From NCBI GenBank assembly GCA_933207985.1, contig OW240921.1, positions 113,433,334-113,497,333 on the forward strand: 64,000 bases of DNA, given 5' to 3'. Positions 33,897 through 42,800 of the stretch are shown here, in pieces. Positions within the stretch are counted from its first letter, which is position 1; each line of letters opens with the position of its first letter. Position numbers and translations under genes: made by a program. The DNA comes from Pelobates cultripes (Eukaryota > Chordata > Amphibia > Anura > Pelobatidae). Under the pieces are notes generated by a model. That model did no database searches. It saw only the letters and a list, made by a program, of their open reading frames with translations, and had not been told where the DNA came from.

Positions 33897-34218
33897 TTTA
33901 AATTAACATTAACATGCATTTTTTTTATTTTACACTTGAAGGGAGGCTGCCTGTCAGCACAGACAGTCCCCCTGCAGGCAGACACTAGGACACCTACTGT
34001 GGACATGTGACCGCTCTGTTGAGCGATCACATGGCCCCCAGGGTCCTAATTTGCCGCGGGGAGACAGTCTGGGCTGCAGGCAGTGTCCCCACACTGGGAG
34101 CACTGCCGATTGCCGCTGGGGAAACAATGGCAACCGGGTGAGTACATGTTACCGTTATGACGGTCCTGAACCGTCAAAGGGTTAAAGGGGGTTATGGTGA
34201 TTGAATTTTTACTGAGGT

Positions 34219-35735
34219 TTAAATAGTTTTATTTGCCCACCGATTGGATGCAGCACTGAATGGATTAAGGGATCTCTTAAAGGACTTTAGGCTTAGGGAT
34301 GATTTTAAATTGTGCGGGAGGTCGTTCCACAATTGCGGTGCTCTGTAGGAGAAGGAGGATCGGGCCGTTTTCTTTTTGTAATGAGGTAGACTAAGTAAAG
34401 TTTTGGTACTGGATCGGAGTTTATAGGAAGTGTGAACAGCTGGGGAAAGCATTTTGTTCAGGTAGGGTGGGAGTTTCCCAGAAAAGCTCTTAAACACAAG
34501 GCTGGAAAGATGAAGGGTGCGTCTGGATTCCAGCGACAGCCAGTTTAGTTCTTTTAGCATGTCACAATGGTGGGTCCTGTAATTACATTGTAGCACAAAT
34601 CGGCAGAACGAGTTATACAATGTGTTGAGTTTATTAATGTGGGATTGAGATGCAGACGTATATACTACATCCCCATAATCAATGATTGGCATCAGCATTT
34701 GCTGTACAATCTTTTCCTTTACTGTAGGGCTTAGGCAGGATTTGTTTCTGTACAGGGCACCTAGTTTTGGATAAAGTTTAGATGCAAGCTTTTCTATGTG
34801 CAGGCCAAAAGATAGATTGGGGTCTAATATCATACCCAAGTATTTGAAAGAGTGGACTGCGGTCAGTGTGCCATTTGAATTTGTTTTGATGGATAGGTGG
34901 GAATTGTGTAATTTGTGTAATCTGTTCCAAAGATCATTGTGACAGTTTTGTCAGTGTTCAGGAAGAGTTTGTTTTTTGCGATCCACTTTTCTACCTCTGT
35001 AAACTGGTCTTGAAGCACAGCCTCAAGTTGCGGTAGATTGGATTTGCTTGCATAGATTACCGTGTCATCTGCGTACATGTGTACATTTGAGGATTGGCAT
35101 AAATTAGGCAGATCATTTATAAATAATGTAAATAGTAGGTGGCCGAGAATGGAACCCTGGGGAACACCACACATGACTGGGAGAGGGAGGGAGTCGCTGT
35201 CAGAAATGGACACATATTGCGAGCGATCAGATACATACGATCGAAACCAGGTTAGCGAACGATCACCAATACCTGAGTTTTTGAGTTTGTGCAGTAGAAT
35301 GTCATGGTCTACTGTGTCAAAGGCCTTAGCAAAATCAAGGAAAATAGCTCCAGTTAGGTCTCCTTGTTCCATGCCAGTTTGGATGTCATTGCAAACTTTT
35401 AAGAGGGCAGTTGTAGTGGAGTGATTCTGGCGGAAGCCCGATTGATCAGGGTTCAGATAGTTGAATTGTTGGTAGTACTCACAAAGTTGCATATGGACAC
35501 ATTTTTCTAAGATTTTTGACAATACCGGGAGCAATGATATTGGGCGATAGTTAGAAACCAAAGTAGTGTCACCACTTTTATGGATAGGCACTACTCTCGC
35601 AGTCTTCCAAATTTGGGGTATGTATCCAGACACCAAGGATTCGTTAATTAGAGTTGAGACGGGCTTAGCAATTGCCGGCACACTGAGCTTCGACAGCATT
35701 GCTGGGATTTGATCGGGTCCAGACTGGTTTTTCAT
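34219..35735 (-). pseudogene. CR1/L2-group LINE reverse transcriptase
   Basis: Two frames on the minus strand. 35735-34863 has QSGPDQIPA, NYRPISLLPVLSKILEKC, SGFRQNHSTTTAL, FLDFAKAFDTVDHDILL, GVPQGSILGHLLFTLFINDLP and MYADDTVIYA, the RT palm with its YADD catalytic box. 34839-34219 has the C-terminal GMILDPNLSFGLHIEKL and APQLWNDLPHNLKSSLSLKSFK blocks. A frameshift lies between them near 34850. The motif set fits the CR1/L2/Rex branch; finer assignment needs a tree. Confidence 0.85.
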
Positions 35736-35928
35736 TTTTAGATTATTAAGATGTTTTTAATGACACTAACAGGTACAGGTCTAAAAATAAACTTGTCTAT
35801 ATTGGGCCTTTGCAAATTTAGTGGGACCTGATCCACATTTGTAGTTTCAGAATGCGTATCATTTATTAGCTTGGCAATCAGAGCAGTAGAGCATCCGACA
35901 AAGTAATTGTTAAAGGCATTTGCTACAT

Positions 35929-36330
35929 CTAAGGGAAGTTGCAGGGTTTGACAGTGGAGGGTTGGGAGTGGATTGGGGGAGTTTGTAGTTTATTTATGAC
36001 TTTCCAAAAGTTTTTAGGGTTTGAGATGTTATTGTTGAGATTCTCATAGAAATATTGGGCCTTGGCCAATTTTGTCTGTTTTGTGCATATATTTCGCCAT
36101 TGTCTATATGCACAGTGATCATTCCTAGAGCCACTACGCTTAAACTTTGACCACAAAGAATCCCGAAACTGGTACATTTGGATAAGGTCAGCTGTGATCC
36201 AGTTCAGATGTGCTCCTTTTACCCTCACCTTACGCAGCGGGGCATGCAAATTGCAAATTTGTAAGAGTTCAGACTGAAAGAATTCAACAGCACAGTCTAG
36301 ATCTGGAATAATGTTTAATCTGTGCCATGG
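35929..36330 (-). pseudogene. LINE linker between endonuclease and RT
   Basis: Minus-strand frame with LHAPLRKVRVKGAHLNWIT and DLIQMYQFRDSLWSKFKRS, then WRNICTKQTKLAKAQYF and NPKNFWKVINKL. This is the conserved segment between the endonuclease and RT of CR1-type LINEs. The endonuclease itself is absent (5' truncation). A stop and gap at 35736-35928 separate it from the RT frame. Confidence 0.75.
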
Positions 36331-36388
36331 GAGGCATAATGCTGGCAAAGCATCAGGAGAGATGCAGTCCATCTGAAGTTTCAAATGT

Positions 36389-36402
36389 TTATTTTATATA
36401 AG
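36389..36402. repeat. Target-site duplication of the PLE, left copy
   Basis: TTATTTTATATAAG, identical at 42030-42043 on the other side of the Penelope-like element. 14 bp. Confidence 0.85.
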
Positions 36403-37210
36403 TACTAGAAAATGACTTTCCTGTTACTGGTCACTGAAACCAGAACCAGGACTGTCAGCTGGACAAAATATTAGTAAATAATAAATAATTAAATCAAAAT
36501 TGCCATCAATATGTCGGAATATAGAGAGGGTTCATATGTAGATTCAAGTGATTAAAATAGCCTAAATGGCTCTTCTCCTGTCTAAAGGACTCTTAGACGT
36601 AAAGAATCTATTTGAGACTCAGGACTTTAATATAATCAACCATAGTATGTCCATGTCAACAGTAAAAGCGGTTGTGGAATGAGCCTTTAAATTAACTCCT
36701 GTAATCTAGATGGAAAAGACAATCAGTCAAAGAGGAACTTTGAATAGTGGCTGTATATAAAGTAACACTTGTAGCAAAGCCCGCTGTATCAAAAAAGCTA
36801 CAATAAGAGTGTAGTTAAGCAATCAGCAATTAAGGATAACAGCATTTAGCTGGATACCAAGTAACATATAATAAAAGGAAAAAAGTCTACATGAAAATTC
36901 GTAGATTAATCACAAAATATGTCATAAATGATAAATCTTAAGTTAGTGGTTTCCTAAATCGCTATGGGGTACAAAGAGTATCTGTTGCCCCCTCAAATAC
37001 ATACAGAGCCAGTCCAGATTCCTCAATCAAATAGATAGTTCCAATCTAGATAGCATATCAGGAGTGACAGGAGGAAAAGGTGAAAAATTAGGAAATAATA
37101 GTGCTAATGTGTAGAACCATGCTTAGAGTGCTGGTTACCTACACATCGTGAAATAGTGCCCTAGAAGTGAAAATAAAAAGTGAGTGAAAGTGAAGGAGAA
37201 AAACCTCCTT

Positions 37211-37257
37211 CAACCCGACGCGCGTTTCGGTGCTGTGATGCACCTTCGTCAGGGGCT
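37211..37257 (-). ncRNA. Hammerhead ribozyme in the PLE 3' region
   Basis: Read on the minus strand: CUGACGA core at 37252-37246, stem II GGUGC/GCACC with a 6-nt loop, the GAAA core box, a very short stem III (ACGCGCG, minimal type), then GUC as cleavage triplet (37219-37217). Stem I closes with AGCCC against GGGUU (five pairs, one G-U). Every invariant core position I can check is kept. Minimal hammerheads with tiny stem III are the form described in PLEs, where they are thought to process the RNA. It lies 3' of the ORFs, in the expected terminal-repeat region. Confidence 0.85.
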
Positions 37258-38610
37258 GAATTCGTTATGGACCCTAGACCTTGTTTAAATACCCCTGGTA
37301 TTGTAACTGTTGAGAGGATTCCACCAATCAGGGTTCCTATGTGGACCGTCAGTCGGCGCCAAAATGACGTCAGAATATGCTAATTCGCTGTTTAAATAAA
37401 AAAATAAAAAATAAAAAAAAGGCTCCAATCAGGGTTAAGTCCACCTCTACATTGTGTGGTTTATATTTAACCCTGTATGTACTCATTGGATGGAGTGACT
37501 TGCTTCATAAAATAGGGAAAGGACGAAGGTGAATATATCTGTGTAAATTTTATAATCAGAGACGGATGATTCGTCAAGACATTTGTATCATGTAAAGTCA
37601 GTGTATTGCTATCGCAAGGCATTGTTTGAGAAGTAGACGGTTCATCATGGGTTATCTGGACGCCTGTAGGATCATGAGAATGGGTAGAGAGGCTTTGAGC
37701 GAAAAACCTCTAAAAAGTGGAAATAAGGGATTTTAACCCTCGCTCAGCCATGGGGACCTAATACCTATCCCAGGATATCATAAGGATTATATAAATATGG
37801 GTGGTCAGGTTAACTGTACTTCCTATTAGGGTAATGATCATTTCATTATCAAGCCTCATTCTCGATTTACGGGCGGAATTAACCCCCGCTATACTGTTCT
37901 TAGCAGTCATGTGAAAATAGTAATAGCTGAGCTTATACCCAAAATTCCCATGTGCGGGTATTATCAAATGGCTTGGTGATCGTAAAAAAATTGCCAGATA
38001 CTCATATACCAGTGTGTCTACATAAATACTAGGTAATGAATGCCTCTGATATACATAATCAAATATTGAGGCTTTTTATAATGCAGATAAATTCGTCAGT
38101 TCTTATTCTTACTAAATGGAGATTAGTATTTCGATAATCGAAATTTGTCCAGCCATTCCCGTTGGCAGTATCAATTCAATTTGTCAATTTAGATGGCTGG
38201 TACGTTGGGCTAGTCCATATATCCATATAACGTGTATAGTATTATAAATAGGAGATGGAGGGAAAAGTAGCATACGACATATTAAATTTTAAGTAATTTA
38301 TATAACTTTTAATGGATCATGTGTCATCATGGGATCAGAGTGATCGGTCATGTGTAAGTCTTACTGGACATAATTTACTCAAATGAGTGAGTTATATAGT
38401 ATATTTAAAGTGTATCCAGAAGATACCCACTAGACAGGCTATAATAATGAGGGCTGTATACCTTCTTTGAGCCACTAGGGGTCAGTCACAGACATACCAG
38501 GGGTAAATTTCCATATTGAATGTATCTAAGTGGTATTTACTCTTTTGATGGATTAATTTCCAATTATTAAATAGTAAATTAATGAAGTGTTGCTAGGGAA
38601 GAACCGGTAT
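37258..38610 (-). other. PLE 3' noncoding region
   Basis: Between the hammerhead and the GIY-YIG frame. AT-rich, no gene recognised; short open frames are not conserved. 36403-37210 beyond the ribozyme is likewise noncoding and runs to the 3' end of the element. Confidence 0.6.
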
Positions 38611-39246
38611 TTAATCAGGGATAAAGGGAGTGTATGAAAATCCTTCGTTAATGCCCAAGGGGGATAAAGTTTTTAATTTAAATATCCAGAAGCTCTCTCG
38701 CTGTAAGAGTCTTTTGTCCAGATCTCCCTTCCTTGGTCCCAACTTTATTTTTTCTACTCCATTAAAGCGTAAGCCCTGTGCAGAGCCGGCATGTTTAATT
38801 TTCAAATGTCTTGATATAGATGTATCTATCTGTCTGGATGGATTCACAGAGTTTATGTGTTCAAGGATGCGGGTTTTAAACTGTCTGAAAGTCTTCCCCA
38901 CGTATTTCAAATTGCAACTGCAAGTAATGAGGTATATTAGGCCCTCGGTTTTGCAGTTAAAGAAGGTTTTAGTTGTATGTATCTCAGTATTATCCGAGTT
39001 AGAGAATGATTTCGATTGTTTCCGGATAAATTTACAGGCCTTACACTTGCCGCACTGAAAGGTGCCGGCAGCAGGCGATTTAAGCCAGGTGTTAATAGGT
39101 TTTGGGAGAGATAAATGGCTTGGAACCAAAATATCTTTTAAGTTCTGACCCCTCCTTGCTGTAATCGATACGTGGGGTGTCAGCACATCCTTCAGATGTG
39201 TATCTTGGTACAGTAGTGGCCAGAATCTCTCTAGTGTTTTTTTCAT
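38611..39246 (-). CDS. PLE GIY-YIG endonuclease domain
   Basis: 211 codons. A zinc-like cluster CGKCKACKF lies at about residues 70-78. The GIY-YIG core follows: GLIYLITCSCNLKYVGKT (about 108-125; here the 'GIY' is GLIY and 'YIG' is YVG), then RQFKTRILEHI (catalytic Arg region) and RLLQRESFWIFKLKTLSPLG with the conserved glutamate (RES), ending in GINEG. PLE endonucleases nick the target for priming. In related elements this domain is fused to the RT. Here it is separated from it by a TGA at the end of the RT frame and a shift at a run of 10 G (39306-39315). The annotated ATG is therefore only the first one in this frame, not a true start. Confidence 0.88.
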   Translation of the reverse strand: MKKTLERFWPLLYQDTHLKDVLTPHVSITARRGQNLKDILVPSHLSLPKPINTWLKSPAAGTFQCGKCKACKFIRKQSKSFSNSDNTEIHTTKTFFNCKTEGLIYLITCSCNLKYVGKTFRQFKTRILEHINSVNPSRQIDTSISRHLKIKHAGSAQGLRFNGVEKIKLGPRKGDLDKRLLQRESFWIFKLKTLSPLGINEGFSYTPFIPD

Positions 39247-39391
39247 ACCGTCCCAACCCGAATCAAAGGTTCCAATACATCTTATTATTTCCTGATTTTT
39301 GTTTTGGGGGGGGGGACTTTTCGGACAGAAGGTTGGTCCTTTCAGTAGCTAGTGCCCTGTGATAAGCTCTTTTTAGACACTTGTTTGGATA

Positions 39392-40960
39392 TCACTTGGC
39401 TTTAAAAAGGGATCTCAGGGTCTGTGCTTTTATTTTAAAATCTTCTTGGGAGGAACAATTCCTCCTTAGTCTGAGATATTGGCCTGTCGGTATCCCACTT
39501 TTTAAAGCAGGGGGGTGATGACTCTCCCAGTTCAGAAAGTTATTGGTTGCGGTTGGTTTTTTGAAAAGCGTGGTGGTGAAATCGTTGTTATGAGAAATTT
39601 CGAGAGTTAGGTCCAAAAAATTCAGTCTTTTCTCTCCTATATCGAAAGTGAATTTAAGGTTAATCTCATTCACATTGAGTACTTCCACGAATTCATGGAA
39701 TAGATCAATCGGACCTGTCCACACTATCAAAATGTCATCGATATAGCGTTTCCATAGGTTTATGTGTACGCTAAATTTATCGAGACTAGGGTTGAAGACA
39801 ATGTTACTTTCCCACCACCCCAGGTGAAGGTTGGCATAGGATGGTGCACAAGTCGTACCCATCGCTGTGCCCTTCACCTGGTGATAGTAGTTGCCTTTAA
39901 AGAGGAAGTAATTATGAGTCAATATAAACCTCAACAGTCTGAGGACAAACTCATTGTGTTCATTGCGGGTAGGGTCTCTCATATACAGAAACGTTCTAAC
40001 GTGTCTGATACCAACATCATGGGGAATAGAACTATACAGACCCTCAACATCTAGGCTACAAAGGCTTGCTTTGGCCGGAATTTTCATATCTTTGAGGATG
40101 CTGAGGGTCTGCTTAGTGTCTCTCAAATGAGAAGGAAGAGACTTAACTAGATCACGAAGGATGTGTTCAATATACACACTACAATTCTGCGTCAGATTGT
40201 TATTGCCTGAAACGATAGGTCTCCCTGACAATGTTTTGTGCTGTTTATGAATTTTTGGTAAAGCATAAAATGTAGCTATCACTGGTTTTTTATTGAACAT
40301 AAATTTAAATTCATCCTTAGAAATGAGATTGGACTGAAGTGCTTCCTCTAGTATTCCTTTTAATTCATTTAGATATTTAGCTGTGGGGTCTGAGCTCAGA
40401 ATCATATATGTGTCTTTGTCGTCTAGGATTCTGCTGACCATTTCAATATAAGCGGTTTTATTCATAACGACTATGTTGCCCCCTTTGTCTGAAGCCTTTA
40501 TGATAATTGAGTCATTCTGTCTTAGTGTATTGAGAGCTTTTCTTTCAGCTTGACTCAAATTATCAAAATGGTCAGAGGAATAAAAATCATCACTCATACC
40601 CTCAATTTCTTTGCATGTCAGTTCAACAAAGAGGTCGATGTATTTAAACTCCGAAATATATGGTGTGAATTTACTTCTAAGTTTCAGATTCGTGAAGGGT
40701 GCTTGCTTCTTCGTAGGGAGGTCATTGCTGTTGAGGAGATCAACTAGATTGTCAAGAAGATCCATATCCTTAACCTCCAACCCCAGTCTTAATGCCTTTT
40801 TAGATTTTTGAATCTCATGAAACTTATGTAACGCCAACTTGCGTGCGAAAAGATGGATGTCCTTTGTCCACACAAACTTATCGAACTTGGGTGTAGGGAC
40901 AAAGGCCAGCCCTCTTCCAAGCACCTGGGACTCAAGGGGAGTGAGTTGATGAGACGACAA
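39392..40960 (-). CDS. PLE reverse transcriptase, 522 aa
   Basis: An open frame of 522 codons carrying PLE RT signatures in order: IIIKASDKGGNIVVMNK (about 150), FYALPKIHK and RPIVSGNNNLTQNCS (about 232-262), CSLDVEGLYSSIPH (about 302, first catalytic Asp), KGTAMGTTCAPSYANL (about 364), and WKRYIDDILIVW (about 407, the YIDD catalytic pair), followed by LNFLDLTLE. PLE RTs are related to telomerase RT and use target priming. The ATG is 24 nt after the ORF1 stop. The frame ends in TGA where related proteins would continue into the endonuclease. Confidence 0.93.
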   Translation of the reverse strand: MSSHQLTPLESQVLGRGLAFVPTPKFDKFVWTKDIHLFARKLALHKFHEIQKSKKALRLGLEVKDMDLLDNLVDLLNSNDLPTKKQAPFTNLKLRSKFTPYISEFKYIDLFVELTCKEIEGMSDDFYSSDHFDNLSQAERKALNTLRQNDSIIIKASDKGGNIVVMNKTAYIEMVSRILDDKDTYMILSSDPTAKYLNELKGILEEALQSNLISKDEFKFMFNKKPVIATFYALPKIHKQHKTLSGRPIVSGNNNLTQNCSVYIEHILRDLVKSLPSHLRDTKQTLSILKDMKIPAKASLCSLDVEGLYSSIPHDVGIRHVRTFLYMRDPTRNEHNEFVLRLLRFILTHNYFLFKGNYYHQVKGTAMGTTCAPSYANLHLGWWESNIVFNPSLDKFSVHINLWKRYIDDILIVWTGPIDLFHEFVEVLNVNEINLKFTFDIGEKRLNFLDLTLEISHNNDFTTTLFKKPTATNNFLNWESHHPPALKSGIPTGQYLRLRRNCSSQEDFKIKAQTLRSLFKAK

Positions 40961-40983
40961 ATTAATGATCTGGCTACTTTGTA

Positions 40984-41754
40984 TTAATAAGCTTTTCTCC
41001 TTTTGTATCCTCGTGTTGAGGTTTTGCTTCTTGTGTTTCTTTGGCTTTTCTCCTCTGTATTCGTTCTTTCTAAAAAATTAAACCCTTTCTTAAGGATACT
41101 TTTAGGATTACCCTCTGCTGACGTTGAGGGGCTTTCTTGGTTTGAATCAGGCTCTGATGCACTGGAGTCGTACTCTGATGTGGAGAATCTATCAAAGTCT
41201 ACTCTCTTGCTTTTAAATTTGCGGTAGATATTACCAGTTTGAAAATCTTTTGTATCTCTCATGAATTTGGAGTGTTTCCTAAGTTTAATTGATGTTTGAA
41301 ACTTATCTAGATTGGTTTTGAGTTTTATCTCAAATTGTTCGAAGTTGGGTTCGTTTTTGTACGTCTGGACTTTTTCAATCTCCTCGTCCACCTCTTTATT
41401 AACTCTCTCTAGTCTCTTAGTTTCGTACCTACATAAAATATCCATGAATTTTTTTGAGCATGTTCCTGCTGCCTCTTCCCATTCTTTAATAAACTCGGAT
41501 TCTTCAATATGTGGGGCAGGGATATTTTGAACCCTCAAACCTCTTGGAATAAGTTCCTTACTTAGATATTTTTCTAAGGAAGCTATCTCCCAACCTGCTT
41601 TAATTTGCTGTTTAAATAAGAATGTTAAGTGGTTGAATGCTGAGTTTATATTTGTATGAGTGATATTCTCTTGCAAGTGCCCCTCAGAGAAGACTGAGTC
41701 TATGTCAGAGTACCAGGCATCCCTTGACGTTTTATCTGATAGAAAACCGGCCAT
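40984..41754 (-). CDS. PLE ORF1, upstream protein of unknown function, 256 aa
   Basis: An intact frame immediately upstream of the RT frame, 55 nt inside the terminal palindrome. It is rich in charged residues, with an acidic/serine stretch (SEYDSSASEPDSNQESPSTS, about 190-210) and a basic C-terminus (RSKTSTRGYKRRKAY). The middle (about 85-165) is predicted-helical, possibly coiled coil (ETKRLERVNKEVDEEIEKVQ). I do not recognise a named domain. A leading ORF1 is known in some PLEs. A nucleic-acid-binding or particle role is a guess. Confidence 0.75.
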   Translation of the reverse strand: MAGFLSDKTSRDAWYSDIDSVFSEGHLQENITHTNINSAFNHLTFLFKQQIKAGWEIASLEKYLSKELIPRGLRVQNIPAPHIEESEFIKEWEEAAGTCSKKFMDILCRYETKRLERVNKEVDEEIEKVQTYKNEPNFEQFEIKLKTNLDKFQTSIKLRKHSKFMRDTKDFQTGNIYRKFKSKRVDFDRFSTSEYDSSASEPDSNQESPSTSAEGNPKSILKKGFNFLERTNTEEKSQRNTRSKTSTRGYKRRKAY

Positions 41755-41808
41755 AACCAGGCAACACTTAAAAGGTGATATGGTACTGAAACCAATTTAA
41801 CAAAAAAA

Positions 41809-42029
41809 GTAGTAGAAATTGACTAGGCCAAAGGTAGTGGTTATTCCAGACTTGAATATACCACCCTCCTAGTGGTCAGTCACACTTTTGAATGACACTC
41901 CAGTGGTGTCAAGGGGTTATGCCCCTTGACACCACTGGAGTGTCATTCAAAGGTGTGACTGACCACTAGGAGGGTGGTATATTCAAGTCTGGAATAACCA
42001 CTACCTTTGGCCTAGTCAATTTCTACTAC
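41809..42029. repeat. 221-bp near-perfect palindrome at the PLE 5' end
   Basis: Starts GTAGTAGAAATTGACTAGG and ends with its reverse complement. The centre is at CAAGGGGTTATGCCCCTTG (about 41919) and I see one mismatch between the arms (CACACTTTTG against CACACCTTTG). Inverted terminal sequence at the 5' end is a known feature of PLEs. Here the arms are adjacent, so it would form a long hairpin. Confidence 0.9.
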
Positions 42030-42043
42030 TTATTTTATATAAG
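42030..42043. repeat. Target-site duplication of the PLE, right copy
   Basis: TTATTTTATATAAG, the partner of 36389-36402. Confidence 0.85.
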
Positions 42044-42595
42044 GCATATGTTTTTGACTTTGCTTATTTGTTTATTGTTTTTTTCTTTATTTGCAGAGCT
42101 GGAGATAGAGATATTCTTCTTGACTTTCTTCTGTGACTTGAAAATCAAGGTGTACACAATAACCAGCTGGATATTTTTGGGGAAGGTAGAAAGTGCCTGA
42201 ACATTCTGTGCTGCAGTCTGCAGGCCCCTGAAGGTTCGGTTAGATTTCAGTCTTTCCCTAATGCTGTATTGATAAAGAAGGCTCTAAAAAGACATACTTC
42301 TTGAAATCATCATGTATTGACAAGAGAATTACAAAATGTAGGGTATTTTGGCTCAAATGTTGCATTTCTATTGTAAGTTGGTCACATTTCGTTCTTTAGT
42401 AGATAACCCAATAAGAGATCAATGTAATTATTAAGAGGTTATCTGAGTGATTACTTAAAAATAAATTATTTGATCAGCTGAAGTCATGAGAATATTGTAA
42501 TATATCTGTGTTGATATTGACTTGCACTGACTCAAGATATGTCTCGTGTTGGTTAGTCAACAGGATCCACTAACTGATAATGTTAAATAACAAAG

Positions 42596-42602
42596 TATAT
42601 AA
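42596..42602 (+). promoter_or_regulatory. TATA box of the unit B methyltransferase gene
   Basis: TATATAA, 48 bp before the ATG, which would place the transcription start near 42627 with a very short leader. The surrounding 270 bp (from about 42380) are conserved in the truncated repeat at 44240-44532 and in unit C at 62290-62548. Both of those read TATATAG at this position. The shared block includes GATATTGACTTGCA and CAGGATCCACTAACTGAT. Confidence 0.65.
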
Positions 42603-42649
42603 CAGCTTGCTGGTGACATTATCATCATAGAACGCTACATGCATTCAGA

Positions 42650-42800
42650 ATGGACCCCAGCTCTCACAAATGCTATCATCTACATGAATGTGAACCAACA
42701 GACAGGTTTAATGCATATTATTCTGGAACAACGGAAAAGTATATCACTGATGAGACTGTAAGATTTCCAATGGAACAGCTTTATAAGTTGGTAGGGCAAG
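42650..42800 (+). CDS. NNMT/INMT-like methyltransferase, unit B, exon 1
   Basis: First coding exon, 151 nt, from ATG to CAAG|GTATGT. It leaves in phase 1 and joins exon 2 at 54031 in frame (VGQ-GQITGDYLID). The protein starts MDPSSHKCYHLHE and includes FNAYYSG, where the paired tyrosines match those that line the pocket in NNMT (the DYLEKYY region). The exon length and phase match those of unit C. Intron 1 is 11.2 kb, swollen by transposons. With exons 2 and 3 the protein is about 265 residues, against 264 for human NNMT. It is a soluble cytosolic enzyme, with no signal peptide or membrane span. Confidence 0.9.

Larger units (their letters stand above)
14697..34185. mobile_element. TTAA-flanked hairpin-rich foldback element, invaded by L1
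   Basis: The left end reads TTAACCCCTTAAGACCGG (14697) and the right end GACGGTCCTGAACCG...GGGTTAA (to 34185); both carry TTAA. The GC-rich outer arms (14697-15000 and 33940-34185) share CCCCCTGC.GGC and ATCACATGGCC words in opposite orientation. The interior (15590-18060) is a hierarchy of palindromes, with one large inverted pair (15590-16440 against 17300-18060) and hairpins within it. TTAA targets fit piggyBac- or Kolobok-type elements, but there is no transposase, so the copy is non-autonomous. Another TIR-like start sits at 14656, and internal CCTTAAGGGGTTAA ends lie at 16815 and 18584, so it may be a composite. The L1 at 20050-33639 was inserted later. Confidence 0.6.
34200..36330 (-). 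mobile_element. 5'-truncated CR1/L2-group LINE
   Basis: Minus-strand LINE ending near 34200 with the conserved coding end SAASNRWANKT just before its 3' end. Sequence upstream of 36331 matches an old element also seen in unit C (61866-61900, GAGGCATAATTCTGGCAAAG), so the LINE broke off there. Unit C retains only the last few tens of bases of the same LINE (60930-60985). The insertion therefore predates that duplication, and C later lost most of it. Confidence 0.75.
36403..42029 (-). mobile_element. Near-intact Penelope-like element (PLE), 5.6 kb
   Basis: Minus strand. From its 5' end: a 221-bp near-perfect palindrome (41809-42029), ORF1 (41754-40984), RT (40960-39392), GIY-YIG endonuclease (39246-38611), and 2.2 kb of noncoding 3' region with a hammerhead ribozyme (about 37211-37257). 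An exact 14-bp target duplication flanks it. RT plus GIY-YIG nuclease without LTR integrase defines PLEs, and hammerheads are known in PLE terminal repeats. The RT-EN frame has one nonsense codon and a shift at a 10-base homopolymer; otherwise it is open, so this is a young copy. It landed upstream of unit B, about 0.6 kb from its promoter. Confidence 0.93.
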
